Assembly: GCA_025529335.1 (NCBI GenBank)
Contig: JAMYHX010000110.1
Span: 1 to 64,000, forward strand
Direction of reading: 5' to 3'
Length of the DNA: 64,000 bases
DNA from: Rhizopus sp. PT2906
Lineage: Eukaryota; Mucoromycota; Mucoromycetes; Mucorales; Rhizopodaceae
Both the position numbers and the translations under genes were made by a program. Every line of letters starts with the position of its first letter. Within the stretch, counting starts at the first letter, position 1. Below are positions 23,716-35,061 of the stretch, piece by piece. The notes beneath the pieces were generated by a model. That model saw nothing but the letters and a program-made list of their open reading frames with translations. It made no database searches and was not told the DNA's origin.

Positions 23716-24432
23716 TTATTCTTCTTCAGAGGCTGACCCATCTCCATAGTCGTCATCATCCTCATGAGCAATATCAGCATCATCCTTTTAAAGAAATGAA
23801 TGAATAAACCATAACTTTCTCATTATTTCTTGATAACCTACCAAGTCATATGCCGCACTGGCTTCTTCTAGTGTTTTCTTGATATCAGTGTGCTTTGGAT
23901 TAACCAATTGAATAGGCGTTAATTTATTACGGTTAGCAATCCTACCAAAAATAGTGTCAATATGAACAAAAATAACAACCGTATATTTCTCTTACTTTGG
24001 GTCTGCTCCAGCAGCCAACAATAGCTCTACCATGGCAACAGCCATGTCATGATCTTCATTGGCATATTGTACAGCCAAATGTAAAGGGGTATTGCCTTCG
24101 AGGGTATTTTGGATATCCAAGTCGATTTCTTCATGGTTAACAAGTACTTCAAGACAACCAATAGAACCTGTCTTGGCGCTGTTTTTCAGCTGTATCAGTA
24201 ATAGTTTTCTAAATGGTTCAAACAGCTAAAACTTACGCATAATGTGCGCCTGTGTTGCCTGCACCATCTGTAAAGTTCACATTACAATTACCCTCTTCGA
24301 GTAACTTTTCTAATTCCTCTTCCTGGTCACCTCGGCATAATGCTAGTAAAAGCTCATCTTTTGTAGATGAGTAAGTCTGCTTATGTTTTCATTAGCCTCT
24401 TCTTCCTTACTGTTCGAAGCGCCTTCAGTCAT
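23716..24432 (-). CDS. Ankyrin-repeat protein (YAR1-like small ankyrin protein)
   Basis: Exons 24411-24432, 24237-24357, 23996-24178, 23842-23941 and 23716-23784 join in phase to 164 residues. The first exon encodes only about seven residues. Ankyrin repeats are visible as LALCRGDQEEELEKLLEEG, NFTDGAGNTGAHYAAKTG, LEGNTPLHLAVQYANE and VELLLAAGADPKIANRNK. The tail is very acidic (DDADIAHEDDDDYGDGSASE). A small ankyrin protein with an acidic tail resembles fungal YAR1-type proteins, which chaperone ribosomal protein S3, but that function is only a suggestion. It is tail-to-tail with the cullin gene, 40 nt apart. Confidence 0.8.
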
Positions 24433-25008
24433 TTTGTAGAAAATAAAAAACAAAAGCTTATTTGTCTTTTATTGGGCCTCCCTCTTTCAACTACGCTTTA
24501 ATCTGGCTTTGAATTGTGGTCGAGTTGGAGCAGGAGGAGATCAAGCATTTTAGTCAAGAAACAAAATTGATTAAATTCTATTGATTTAAGAAAGGGTTTA
24601 GAAACTCAAGATATGACCAACTTGGAAAATCAATACCTTTGTTATCAGTTATTCAAAAGAGATACACCAATCGATTGGGGGAAAGAATGGTACAAATATA
24701 TAAATTATCATTATCATTACGATTATATGATCTTAGCTGATGTCCTCCCTCGTCTGTTTTCTCTGTCTCTTTGTTTGCCACAATCTTTTCTCTCTCTCAA
24801 AAAGATAAAAATGTTTTTATTATTGTGTAAAAAGGGGGAAAAAAGCACCCTTGTATTGAAGAGACAGACAATATCATTTGTGTATGAGCGTAAATTTTTA
24901 TTCTATAAAATGAACCATAGCGTCAACCCCATTTATATATATATCCAACATAAAAATAATCAAGCATATAAAAACATATACATATACAAAAGAAAAAGAA
25001 AGAGAGAA
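24433..25008. other. Intergenic region with a non-credible open frame
   Basis: This gap lies between the ankyrin gene's start and the SANT gene's stop. A 142-codon plus-strand frame starts at 24613 and extends into the SANT gene's 3' end. Its composition (runs of Tyr, Ile, Lys) is typical of AT-rich non-coding DNA, so it is not called. The region probably carries the ankyrin gene promoter and the SANT gene's 3' untranslated region. Confidence 0.35.
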
Positions 25009-25926
25009 TTACAAAGGGTTATCATTGATCAATTCCCTTGAAGAGAGTTGGTTCATATAAGGAAGTTTCTGAAGTGCTGGTAAGATTTCTCTTCTCCATT
25101 GATCTTTACATGCTTTACTTCCTCGGTTGACTCGAGTTGCAACATGTTCCCAGTTGAAAGTTGTCATATCGTCTAGTTTCTTGTCTTCAACAATAGCCAT
25201 GATCAACTGCATCCTGTCTTCCGCCGACCATCGTGGCTTCTTTTTGCCAGTTTCTTTTGCTTCATCACATTTGCTGCCATCCCTTGACTGCTCCGTCTGG
25301 AAGTTTGTTTCAGATGGATCGTGATAGGATCTAGTCAAGTAGTCTGGCTGATCCACCGGCTCTGAATAATAATTGGGTCGTTTACCATAGCTAAATCTAT
25401 AGTGTCTGGCCACCATTGGCTTCGGGCTCACGGGCAAATACAGATTGGGTCGCATATAGGTACAGCGTCGGCTGAACGAACGATTGACAGGCACAAACAG
25501 AGGTGGAATAGGTCCTGAGTATCCTTTATCATTGTAGCCCAAGTATACAGAGTTTCTATGATTTTTGGAAAACATGGGGTCTCTTTGTTCAAAGGTATGA
25601 AATGATCTTCTTCGTTTTCCTTGAGTATCGGTAGGACTATCTGACGTAGACAGAACGTTCATCTGACTGACCAATTCAACGGGGCTAGGATAGCTACTGG
25701 TACCAACATGAGCTTGAGGGGATTCCAGAGGATGAATGAGTTGAGAAATCGGTTGAATGGTTTCATCACATCGACTGTTAGGTAGACGCATCCAGTTGGT
25801 CTGGTCGAGGGGCGCAGGGGTCTCAATGTCTTTACTGTCAATACCATTATATCTAAGTTGGCTAAGGGGGTCATAGCAGCGAATAGGGGGTAGGGTAATT
25901 CTAGTTTTATTGTTTAGGCTTCCCAT
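25009..25926 (-). CDS. Single SANT/Myb-like domain protein
   Basis: An intronless gene of 305 residues. The first ~220 residues are low-complexity, rich in Pro, Ser, Tyr and Asn, with no domain recognised. Near the C-terminus sits one Myb/SANT-like helix bundle: KKPRWSAEDRMQLIMAIVED begins helix 1 with the conserved Trp, then FNWEHVATRVNRGSKACKDQ, where the Trp and the recognition-helix CKDQWRR motif are clear. This is the form seen in many fungal single-Myb proteins. A DNA- or chromatin-binding nuclear role is inferred. The start is the first ATG of the frame, preceded by a purine-rich leader. Confidence 0.8.
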   Translation of the reverse strand: MGSLNNKTRITLPPIRCYDPLSQLRYNGIDSKDIETPAPLDQTNWMRLPNSRCDETIQPISQLIHPLESPQAHVGTSSYPSPVELVSQMNVLSTSDSPTDTQGKRRRSFHTFEQRDPMFSKNHRNSVYLGYNDKGYSGPIPPLFVPVNRSFSRRCTYMRPNLYLPVSPKPMVARHYRFSYGKRPNYYSEPVDQPDYLTRSYHDPSETNFQTEQSRDGSKCDEAKETGKKKPRWSAEDRMQLIMAIVEDKKLDDMTTFNWEHVATRVNRGSKACKDQWRREILPALQKLPYMNQLSSRELINDNPL

Positions 25927-26394
25927 TGGTGATTTTAAGTTCGTCTAAGGAGAAGGAGAGGAAGAAAAGAAAGAAAGAGAGAGAGATAAAAGGTCAAGAA
26001 TGAAAAAAAAGGTCTTTTTATATAAAGAGATGCTGATTTATTCTAAATAGTTTAATGTTTTTATATCTTTATAATGCAGCAAATTTCTTTGAGAAGTAAT
26101 TAATGTCAATTATGTAAACATTCAACAATGAGTTTATAAACATTGAAGCCATCGACACACAGACCACCTATTTTATTCTTTTTAAAAACAAGTTTCGTTT
26201 TTGTTATTTTATCTATTGTGGCGAGGTCTGATTCCACGTTTATTGCCACGATAGACGATCGCTTCTGCTAAACTTATTAACTGCATGTTAGTTAATAAAG
26301 GGGAGGCGTTTGATATATATATAAGGCAATGTAGGTCTAGTTTGATTTTATTTGTTTTCTATAAATATACAACTAAATTGTGTTTCCTTTTTTT
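25927..26394. promoter_or_regulatory. Intergenic region upstream of the SANT gene
   Basis: No gene seen. GA-rich tracts directly upstream of the SANT start (about 25950-25990) probably belong to its leader or promoter. Around 26217-26255 TGTGGC and GCCACG form a weak inverted pair. The far end is the 3' flank of the transporter gene. Confidence 0.35.
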
Positions 26395-27993
26395 TTAATG
26401 AGATGTTATACGCATTATATTAAATGTCAAACAAAAAGCCATGATGAGGATACCATAGATACTTAGTGTAACCGCTAGAATTTTTCCTGGTTTCCAAGGT
26501 TCATTTTCATGTATTTTATAATAGAATAAACCAGGCAAGATGAATGAGATAGTGGTCGAGCCAGTGGATCCAACAAAGGACAATACCTTTATGATATTAA
26601 TTAAATGCATGCACATCGCATCAAATCTCTATCTATCGTCTCTTTAGAGTCACACTTACCACATCCAATTTTGTTACTGTAATAGCAGTAATATAGCTCA
26701 AGATCAAAATAGCTGTCGTCATGGTAAAATATTTGAAAGCAGAAGGACGCCTTTTGTCATGACCAAATAAAAAGACCTTGTCGAGTGAGGCCCTACAAGG
26801 ATGAGCTTGAAGTGGGTAACTAAAGACGACGAGTATGACCATTGCAAGACGTCCACCTGCTACAAAATAACTTGATGGGTCTATGATATAATCTTAGTTT
26901 ATCATACTATTATAAAATTGCGACCTACATTCCATGATGATATTGCTGAGCACATTTCTACCGAAACTAAGGTAACCAAGGATGGCAATGCCTTCATACA
27001 CACAAGCAGAGATGCCAATCGACAGACTGATCACCCTTGTGACCGATTCACGGCTATTGTCTCGAAGCTCATTGTAAACTGAGAATATCTAGAAAGATAT
27101 ATTAGACACGGCTTTGTTTATAAAATAAGTGACTTACATTTTGATGACAAGTAAATGAAAACACAAATACTGGTAAATGACCAAAGATACTCGAGGATAG
27201 ATTAAAGTATTCAATATCATCGGACGATGGTGGGGGATAATTGGGAGAGAAGTAATGATAGATCACAATGACGCAAAGGTAGACAACTGCAAAAAGCGCC
27301 ACTAGACTAGTGTACTTTAGTGAATCGAGCTTTCTTAGGAAACTAAGTGGCAACACGAGTACAAGCATAAATAAAGTAATCCAGAATCGTCGGTCTGTTA
27401 AAAAATATGCCAGATCTGCATGATTTGTCAAAGATGCCATGACCTTTTGACAGATTAAACATCATGTACGATCTCTCTCTCTCTCTCTTTTTATCTTTAC
27501 CTGTGGCATAAGGTCTCCAATAATAATCAGATAAGACACTGCAACTCCAAAACATTTGATGGCAATAGCCAAATCAAATAGTACAGATACTTTCGGCCAT
27601 GTTAATTTGGATACAGCAAAGAATGATGCATGTCTGCCTTCTGTACGTGCTGCACATCTTGATAAGAAATATAGTCCAGTGCCAGAGGCTAGTGCTGATA
27701 AGAAAATAAGGAAAATACCAGGAATGATACCTACAGATGCCATTGCAGATGGCTGTTGATTGTTAATGTCTGTTCTTCCAATAATAAAGCTTATTTACCA
27801 TTGCAAGCATGCCTGTTCCTAAGATAGTATTTGCCAAATTGATCACACAACCGAAAGTGCTTGCAGTTGCTTGTTGTAATTCATAGTCAGAAACAAGGAA
27901 TTGAACATCTTGATTAGAAAGTAACGGATTATGATCTTCCGTATTTGTATAGTCCTCATTAGAGCTCTCGACTGGTTTATATTCACTGTCCAT
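26395..27993 (-). CDS. Amino acid transporter, AVT5/6/7-like (AAAP/SLC38-type)
   Basis: A multi-spanning transporter of the amino acid/auxin permease family. Yeast AVT5-7 relatives export amino acids from the vacuole, so a vacuolar membrane site is likely. Exons 27799-27993, 27501-27752, 27138-27443, 26929-27088, 26660-26880 and 26395-26586 join in phase to 441 residues. Family hallmarks are the first-helix motif VINLANTILGTGMLAM, GDLMPQ after helix 3, VFSFTCHQN and VGSTGSTTISFILPGLFYYK near the end. About ten to eleven hydrophobic segments are visible. The N-terminal ~50 residues are acidic and Ser-rich. The frame stays open upstream to a splice-like TTTTTTTAG, so a further 5' exon is possible; I used the first in-frame ATG. 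Confidence 0.9.
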
Positions 27994-29133
27994 ACTTATC
28001 GAATTGCTTGAAACATCAGTTTCTTTTCCTGTTATCAATACTAAAAAAAGAGAGAGAGAGAAAGGACACTAAAGGTAGGTACATAGTGCTTATTCAATTG
28101 CCGATTAATGGCGGCCACTCAAGATTCGTAGCGTCAGGAAGAGACATATTGTAAGAGCAAATACGTGAAAAATTAGAATGTCTTATTCTATAGATGTACT
28201 TTATAATATGCACTATTCTTTATGCATAGAATTGCCTCAATAAATAATGCTATCAAGTTTAAGCTTATCGTTGCAGAATATGATCAGTAAAGTCTAGGAG
28301 ACTTAAACTTGCACGATCAAGGGGAAAAAAGAAGGGGACATGGAAAGCCATGACAAGGGGAGGTACTGGATGTCTTATTGGATTCAACGCATGTCTGGAT
28401 TGGTGTTGCTTACACCAAAGCCTTAAGAATGGAAAGAGTTCATGGTCAAGGGAAGGAATGGTTGGGTCAGAGTGTAAAAGATGACATGTGCATTAAGTCT
28501 CTAGCGCAATATATGAGATCTATCCGAGATCTACAAGGGATCTCAAAAACGCCGGCTCTTTCTCTTTCGTTAATAATCAGATGAATATCAGATGAATATA
28601 TAACACTGTCAGATTGATCTTTAACCTGTTGAAAGAATTTGGCGTGTAATTCAAACTTGTCTGCTAATGCTGCCCTTCTTTTTGTCGCTCAATAGAATAA
28701 TAGAAAACAATACTTCTAAAACAAACACACGCACCTCCTGTGTTACAATATTGCTAACAGGTTCGCGCTATAGAACCTGCCAAGTGTGCAGAGAAAGAGT
28801 TGCGGATTCACGACGTAGTGTAACCTAAATAGAAATGATAAACATGATCTGCATAAACAATCACGGTGGATACATCATCCTTTCAGCTCTACTACATTGA
28901 TCTGACAACATTCATATGTCTGACGTAATCTATAGGTACGGTCAGCTGTGATATTGCAATAAGCCACTTTGAACAACCCTGATCTTTTCTCTCTTTTTCT
29001 CTAAACTGCGTCTCGTTTAGTAAGTCTGAGTGGTGAGTATGCTTATATTTTTGGCTTTGTGTATGTGTGTGTTGTGAGTATTAAAGTAATAATTGTTACT
29101 GTATCCCGTTTTATTATATTACAACACAGCTGG
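27994..29133. other. Intergenic region between transporter and orphan gene
   Basis: No coding sequence supported. GA-rich repeats (about 28048-28062) lie just upstream of the transporter. Close to 29134, a GTGAGT..CAACACAG stretch (about 29074-29129) looks like a 5'-leader intron of the downstream gene. A 68-codon frame at 28378-28584 lacks a true ATG start and was not called. Confidence 0.35.
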
Positions 29134-29583
29134 ATGTCCTCTTTAACTTGTAAACACCAAATTGAAAAGACCTCCAACTCGACCCGCCGAGATGACGAGT
29201 TATTTATTACTTCATTTTCATTACCCACTCATTATAGTCCAAACATAGCAGAGAAATTATCGAGCTCTTTACCAGAGAATTATACTATCGATCATACTAA
29301 AACTTCTATGGCAAATTCTAGAACAGATGATAGATATCGTGACCGAAAAGATCAATATAAACGTAATGATCGTGGCAAGATATATAAACATCGAAATTAT
29401 CTCACAAAGCATCAATGGGAGATTGCATCCAAATTCTTGCTGACAAAACGTCAACAAGTTGAAATGCTTGAAGCAGCAATTATTCTTATGAACTTGGATA
29501 AGAAAAATAACTATTGGTTTAGCAAATCAATCGCTAAAGAAGAAGAAGAATCAGACATTGATATTGAAATAGATGATATCTGA
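29134..29583 (+). CDS. Small charged orphan protein
   Basis: A 149-residue open frame starting at an ATG placed directly after a likely leader intron (acceptor CAACACAG). The N-terminal half is Ser/Thr-rich and polar. A basic stretch (RYRDRKDQYKRNDRGKIYKH) follows, then a conserved-looking helical block (YLTKHQWEIASKFLLTKRQQ and VEMLEAAIILMNL), and an acidic tail (EEEESDIDIEIDDI). I do not recognise the family. The helical block and acidic end suggest a nuclear or adaptor protein, but that is a guess. It converges with the NDUFAF7-type gene, 184 nt away. Confidence 0.55.
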   Translation: MSSLTCKHQIEKTSNSTRRDDELFITSFSLPTHYSPNIAEKLSSSLPENYTIDHTKTSMANSRTDDRYRDRKDQYKRNDRGKIYKHRNYLTKHQWEIASKFLLTKRQQVEMLEAAIILMNLDKKNNYWFSKSIAKEEEESDIDIEIDDI

Positions 29584-29767
29584 ATGGTTTATTAAGAAAG
29601 ATAATAAATGGCTTTTTATATTTATCCAAAGATATAATGAACCTCTTAGTTTACAAATAAAAGAAGTATAGAAATTTTGTTACTTTACAATGAATATTGA
29701 TTTTAATAAACAATGAATATTTAACAATAAGATATATATATATATGTGTGTGTACAACCTTTCTGTA

Positions 29768-31341
29768 TTAAGTTAAAATCATTTTCATATTTTCATAATA
29801 CATCAACATGGGATTTTCTCCACTTTTTGTTGTCGTGCGTTCAATGTCACCATATCGTTCACAGAATTCGCGATGAGTCAACACCTTGACTGATTTGTCA
29901 TTACCAGCACTTGATCCACGACAAACCAAGAGATACATATCCCGCAGTAATTCAAAATTGGTAGGGAAAAAGATATCAAACCAACCAGGTTGAACCATGT
30001 AAGTCGAACAAGGAACCATTGTACCTCTGTATCGTGTCTGCACAACAGGCGCATCCACACCTTCCACTGCATCAGGTAAGGAAGAGAAATCAGAAAGAAC
30101 GAGTCTGTGTTTGGGGAAATAAGCTTTTAGTGTCTCCAGGAGCATGAAGAGCTTGGTAGGAATAAATTCAGCAGATGTCATGTTGGGTGCCAAGGGTAAT
30201 GATTGCAAAAACTTGAGCCAGAGTTGATTTGATAACACAGGTGATCGGTATCCCGTTTGACTTCTTAATGTGAGGTATTTGCTTATTAATGGATCATTCC
30301 CCACTGGCTCATATACTTCTGTATAGTTACCCTTTGCATCTGTACTTACTAGCGCTTGATAGGGTTTTAGAGTGTCAAGGTCATATCGAATCAAATCATG
30401 AGCAAAGTTATCCTAAGTTCAATCAGAATGTGGTCTTTCTCCCCCTATTAGCATCACTTACAATGACTTCCATGCCTAAAAAGAAGCATTCTTCTGGCAC
30501 TTGTGTCTTCCAGTCAAAGATACTCTTGTTGATAATCTTTACACATGTATGTTGATCCTTGAGTTCTCGCATACCTTGTCTTTCAGACTGTCTTTCGGCT
30601 AACTTGCCAGAAATTTCAATAATGTTGTACTGGGTTCTTTGATAGACTTCAGGCTCATTTTGCTGAATATAATCCAAAATGTTCATCATGAGTGTACCAT
30701 TACCAGCACCCATTTCATAAATGATTAAATCCTTTTGCGGGAAGAGGCTCAATTTGTATTCTGAGACCAGATATTTTGCAACAGCGTATCCATACCAAGG
30801 CTATTGCATCCATCAGCACCGTTCCTCTCTCTTTTTTTAATGATTGGCTTACCTTGAAGAGTTCAGTAGGTGTATGCCATACTTGTCTGGCTACTTCATC
30901 AACCTCATCGGCATCTTCTTCCATGTCCTTATAAAGTTGCCCAACCTTATTCATGAATTCCAAGTGATCGCGCATATTATTGAAGTCAAAATCGTGCTCA
31001 GGTGAGAAAATGACAGCTTGTTTTGAAAAGTAACCGTAATTAGGATTATACAAGGAGTCATCAATAAAATCGCGTACGAGCATCTGCGTGCGAGTGGGTG
31101 GTGAGGTGCATTTGGCTGAATCATAGGCTGTGAGTCGAGGATAATGACGTCTTGCCACGTCTTCGGCGGCTTCTTCGGTTGAGGGTGCAAAAAAAGGAGC
31201 AAGAAGACCCTGGTATCGCTTATTGCTATTGTCTGTGTGTGTCCAGCGAACAGTGGCTGATAGAGGTTCTATCACTTTGACATGTCGACTCAAATGACGA
31301 ATAGATTGGGTCAGCAGATTCTGTCTGGCTCCCAGCAGCAT
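29768..31341 (-). CDS. NDUFAF7/MidA-type mitochondrial SAM methyltransferase
   Basis: Homologue of NDUFAF7, the mitochondrial protein arginine methyltransferase that methylates a complex I subunit during assembly. Exons 30853-31341, 30462-30800 and 29768-30412 join in phase to 490 residues. The N-terminus (MLLGARQNLLTQSIRHLSRH) is basic and acid-poor, as expected for a mitochondrial presequence. The MidA fold shows in MLVRDFIDDSLYNPNYGYF, the SAM-binding IIYEMGAGNGTLMMNILDYI, YNIIEISGKLAERQ and FLGMEVIDNFAHDLIRYD. It is divergent from the GYP1-like gene, with starts about 335 nt apart. Presence of the factor implies a mitochondrial complex I in this organism. Confidence 0.9.
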
Positions 31342-31676
31342 TTCAAATAAAGAACAAAGAAGAAAAAAAAAAAAAAAAAAAAAAAGGACGGGGTTGATTG
31401 TTCTCTATGTACTGTCACAGAGCCTTGAATATTCTCTGTAGCATAAACGCACTTGATGTAATAGTTTTAAAAGAACGTATGCATACATATATAACCTTGG
31501 AATATATTCAAAAGAAAGTCTACTCTACTAGGAACCATTCTCTCTCTCTCTCCATGTATGCCTGGCTGTCTAAAAGTGGCATTTTCGCTGTGTTGCGGAA
31601 TTAGAATTCAAAGATTTCCGGATTAGAACGGACAAGATTGCTTTTATGCTTAAAACAGCCATCACATAACATTCCC
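31342..31676. promoter_or_regulatory. Divergent promoter region (NDUFAF7-type / GYP1-type genes)
   Basis: A 335-bp gap between divergent starts. It contains an A-run at about 31362-31385 and a CT-rich repeat at about 31537-31552. No coding sequence is credible here. A shared bidirectional promoter is inferred from geometry only. Confidence 0.4.
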
Positions 31677-33560
31677 ATGGAGCAACGTAAGTTTATGAAT
31701 CAAATCAATTAGTTACAAAACTAAATCATCTTGTAGAAATACAAAAGTAATCTTTAAAATCTCTTCTTTTCTCTTACTTATATAAACCACCTTAGGTCGT
31801 TCTGGAAACGTCGAGGCTTAAAGTTGCCAGGAAGGTACGAGTTAACAAAGGTATCCTAGGGAAGAAACCAATCCTCAAAAAAACTAATGTCGAATTCAGC
31901 GTCAGTATCGTTCCTAACACGTCTAACAGCGGTAATAGTAACAATAATAGTCAAGATGTGAAGAAACCTGTGATGACAGGCAATAAATACATATACAACA
32001 GTCTACTGATAGCCAGACAACCACTCAATACGACCTATCAACCACAATCAAATAGTAAGCCATCGAATCAATCACCAAAGCAAGAAAAGAGCGAAAAGAA
32101 AAAGGAAAAGGATCATACAAGGAACACATCAAAATCATTCAACGCTTTCTTAAAGGACACAAACGATGAGTGGAGTGATGATATTGCGCCTCTCAGCATG
32201 AACCAAAAGATCGAACCAGATCATCAGATGATAAGCACTGCAGTTTTACCAGATGCTGCAAAAAAGAACAAGATGAAATCAACAAATCCAGATGGTACAA
32301 AAGAGTATGTTCAGGAGCTGTTGTTAGGTAAACTTCTTTTTTACATGTATGCATACTATATAGAATAGCTAATGATTTACTTTGAAAAGATCCAACCTTT
32401 TTATTAAAATGGTTGAATCCAGAGGAGACAAAAGATCCTGTTAGAACAAAAAAGTTTAAAGATGTCTTGTCGGTGTCCAATGTTGATTTAGGTACTAAAA
32501 AATAGAAAGGGATGAAAAGACTGATTGTTGATATACTTTAGCTGCATTGCGATCACTTAGTTGGAGCGGAATACCAGAAGAATTGAGAATGATTGCTTGG
32601 CAACTGTTGCTAGGTTACTTGCCATGTAATTCAGCAAGAAGAGAAGCAACATTAGCAAGAAAACGTAAAGAATATCTGGATAGTGTAGCAGGAACCTATG
32701 CACGAGGGACAGCAGGACTAGACCAAGCCTTATGGCATCAGATTCATATCGATATACCCAGAACGAATCCCGGTATTCCTTTATATCAAAATGAAGTGAC
32801 ACAGATGGTAAGATTTAGAATTGCTGACCAAGATCTTATTTTTAACTATTTGTAAAAAGTGCCTAGAAAGGATTCTCTACCAATGGGCTATTCGTCATCC
32901 AGCTAGTGGGTATGTACAAGGCATCAATGACTTGGTGACACCGATTTTTGAAGTCTTTATGTCGGCTTATATTGATGAAGACCCTGAACATTACAATGTC
33001 AGTCAATTGAACAAGGAAATATTATCTGTGATCGAGGCAGATAGTTTCTGGTGTCTATCCAAGTTATTAGATGGTATCCAAGATAATTATACTTTTGCAC
33101 AGCCAGGCATTCAAAGGCAGATATTGACGTTGAAAGAGTTGGTCTCTCGCATTGACGGTAGGTTTAATAATGATATAATAAACAAATAATAACCCTTTCA
33201 GTAGCTCGGCTTACACAACATTTACAAAACGAGGGTATTGAATTCATCCAATTTGCATTTCGATGGATGAATTGTCTGTTAATGAGAGAACTTCCATTAC
33301 GTAGCACCATACGAATGTGGGATACTTATCTAGCAGAAGGATCATCCGAGGGGTTTTCTGAGTTCCATGTCTATGTTTGTGCAGCCTTTTTGGTAAAATG
33401 GTCTAACCAATTACAAAAACTAGATTTTCAAGGTGTCATGATCTTTCTCCAACAGCTACCGACACAAGGATGGCAAGAAAAGGATGTAGAACTATTGTTG
33501 TCTGAAGCTTATATGTGGAAAACGCTCTTTCATAATGCTCCAAACCATTTAAAAAAATAA
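31677..33560 (+). CDS. TBC-domain Rab GAP, GYP1/TBC1D22-like
   Basis: A RabGAP of the GYP1 (yeast, Ypt1-directed, Golgi) / TBC1D22 class. Eight exons join in phase: 31677-31686, 31737-31746, 31796-31834, 31900-32327, 32390-32491, 32542-32807, 32860-33157 and 33205-33560, giving 502 residues. The first two exons are just 10 nt each. The resulting N-terminus contains KSFWKRRGLKLPGS, matching the FWKR..PGS element of TBC1D22 proteins and supporting these micro-exons. The TBC domain holds LSWSGIPEELRMIAWQLLLG, IHIDIPRTNPGIPL (arginine finger), IRHPASGYVQGINDLVTP (glutamine finger) and ELPLRSTIRMWDTYLAEG. All catalytic residues are present. The N-terminal third is basic and polar. Confidence 0.92.
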
Positions 33561-33829
33561 TGAATAAATTATGTAAATAATGTAAAATGTCCAACAAGAT
33601 ATCGACTGAACTTTATTGAATACAAATTTATAAAACATGTCCCATTCGAGATGCAAGCGGGGAAGACAGATAAACAGAGCAGAAAGAAAAGAGTTGAATA
33701 TTAAAAAGAGACTTGAGGAAAGTTTATACAAGAGAATTCAAAGACTCCTATTTATATGCAAATATTGTCATTTGATGTACAATAGGCAAATAGGAAAAAA
33801 ATAGTATATTGATTATTTCATCAAGCACG
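33561..33829. other. 3' flank of GYP1-type gene
   Basis: No gene seen. Probable 3' untranslated sequence; AT-rich with weak open frames only. Confidence 0.3.
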
Positions 33830-34285
33830 TCAAGAAGTCTGCCTGTGCATTTTAAAGTTGGCTGTAACACCAGGATCACCTTTGATTACATTGAACACTG
33901 AGCGTGAGATCACTTTTTTCCCTTTCGAGCAAGCATGTTTTTGTCATTGATGTCCATTTCGTTGCTTTCAGCAGGATATAGTGTTTTTGCTGCTTACAAG
34001 TTAAACCCCCATCGTCATAATCATATATGAAGCAAAAAGACCTCTTTGAACCCAACGATATGGTTGGGTTCAGAGTACAGCTGCCATGGAGTACTGGTTC
34101 CCTCCACCTTTAATCGAACCACGTTATTATTGGTAGCAAAGAAAACAATAAAACAGAAATTAACTCTGATATAAGAAGCTCCTCTCTTCACTAACGGCGC
34201 ACAAAAGCCTTGACGATCGTGCAAATCAAAGAGTGCTGGCATGACACAAACCTGCGTGAATCGAGATTTCAAAAACCGCGCTAAT
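33830..34285 (-). pseudogene. Coding-like relic, family unknown (minus strand)
   Basis: The minus strand reads like a decayed gene. An upstream block of about 80 codons contains VMPALFDLHDRQGFCAPLVK and VVRLKVEGTSTPWQLYSEPN. A downstream block reads AAKTLYPAESNEMDINDKNM, then LARKGKK. After a single-base slip in the T6 run at 33914-33919 it continues VISRSVFNVIKGDPGVTANF to a TGA at 33830-33832. The blocks join through a plausible acceptor, but the donor is poor. A perfect 9-bp inverted repeat, GAACCCAAC..GTTGGGTTC, lies at 34048-34056 and 34063-34071 inside the upstream block. No family recognised. Confidence 0.35.
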
Positions 34286-34681
34286 TAGCTCAAGGAGTAT
34301 TGTGCAGTGTTTTCCTTTCAGGGGGGACTCTTGGCATACTCCCTCGCGCATTACCAAACTGACCGCAAAAAACTTTATTATCATATAACGCGTCATGCCC
34401 TATTCTTATTGGCCATGTAATAATCCTGTATAAAATAATGTTTGTAATAATGAGCTTTCTCTTTCTTTCTTCTTTTTCTTAATAAAAAAAAGTTATATAG
34501 GGATCAACAACTGTAATTATTCTAACCTATCATTCGTCTATATCATTAACATTATTCTTTAAGTTTCGATGTTACTCATTATTTAAATTATGGAGCATCC
34601 TAATTTGAAGAAAAAAGACAATTGATGTCTAATGGATAAGACTGACCTTGAAGCAATTCGTTGAATAATACAGTTTAACTA

Positions 34682-35061
34682 ACGTCATTGTGCTTCTTCA
34701 AGATACAGAACCATTGCTAAAGCACCTTATTGATGATCAGAAACGGCTCTTACTGGAATATAAAATCTGAAAGCATTCAGAAGATAGTTATGATGCTATG
34801 TTGGCTCAAGAGACGAAAGTAACATTTCATACATATTGTCAAAGTGTGAAGCAGAGCGTAGAGGTTACCATGCATACGATGTTAGGAGACTGCCACTTCC
34901 TAAGCTTTTTTTCTATATTGCTGAGCCCACACTTACACTGGAGGCTCATCAATATTAGCACAAATTCTTTACCTGCCTTTCTGAAAGAAACTCTACCAAG
35001 AGAATACAGCGAACAACTGCGGATGTTTTACAGGATTTTTGATTTCAAAAAACAAAGGTAA
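34682..35061 (+). pseudogene. Coding-like relic with one in-frame TGA, family unknown
   Basis: A plus-strand frame, open apart from a TGA at 34768-34770, runs to the stop at 35061. It reads VIVLLQDTEPLLKHLIDDQK before the stop, then AMLAQETKVTFHTYCQSVKQ and LPAFLKETLPREYSEQLRMF. The composition is protein-like, but a second frame in the middle (LPLPKLFFYIAEPTLTLEAH) looks equally good, so frameshifts are likely. No domain recognised. Confidence 0.25.

Noticed and set aside
24981..25008. Purine-rich AAAGAAAAAGAAAGAGAGA tract as a possible regulatory element
   Set aside because: Such tracts occur throughout the intergenic DNA here and show no specificity.
24613..25041. 142-codon ATG-initiated plus-strand frame
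   Set aside because: The composition is AT-driven (Tyr, Ile, Lys runs), it overlaps the 3' end of a convincing SANT gene, and no domain or signal is present.
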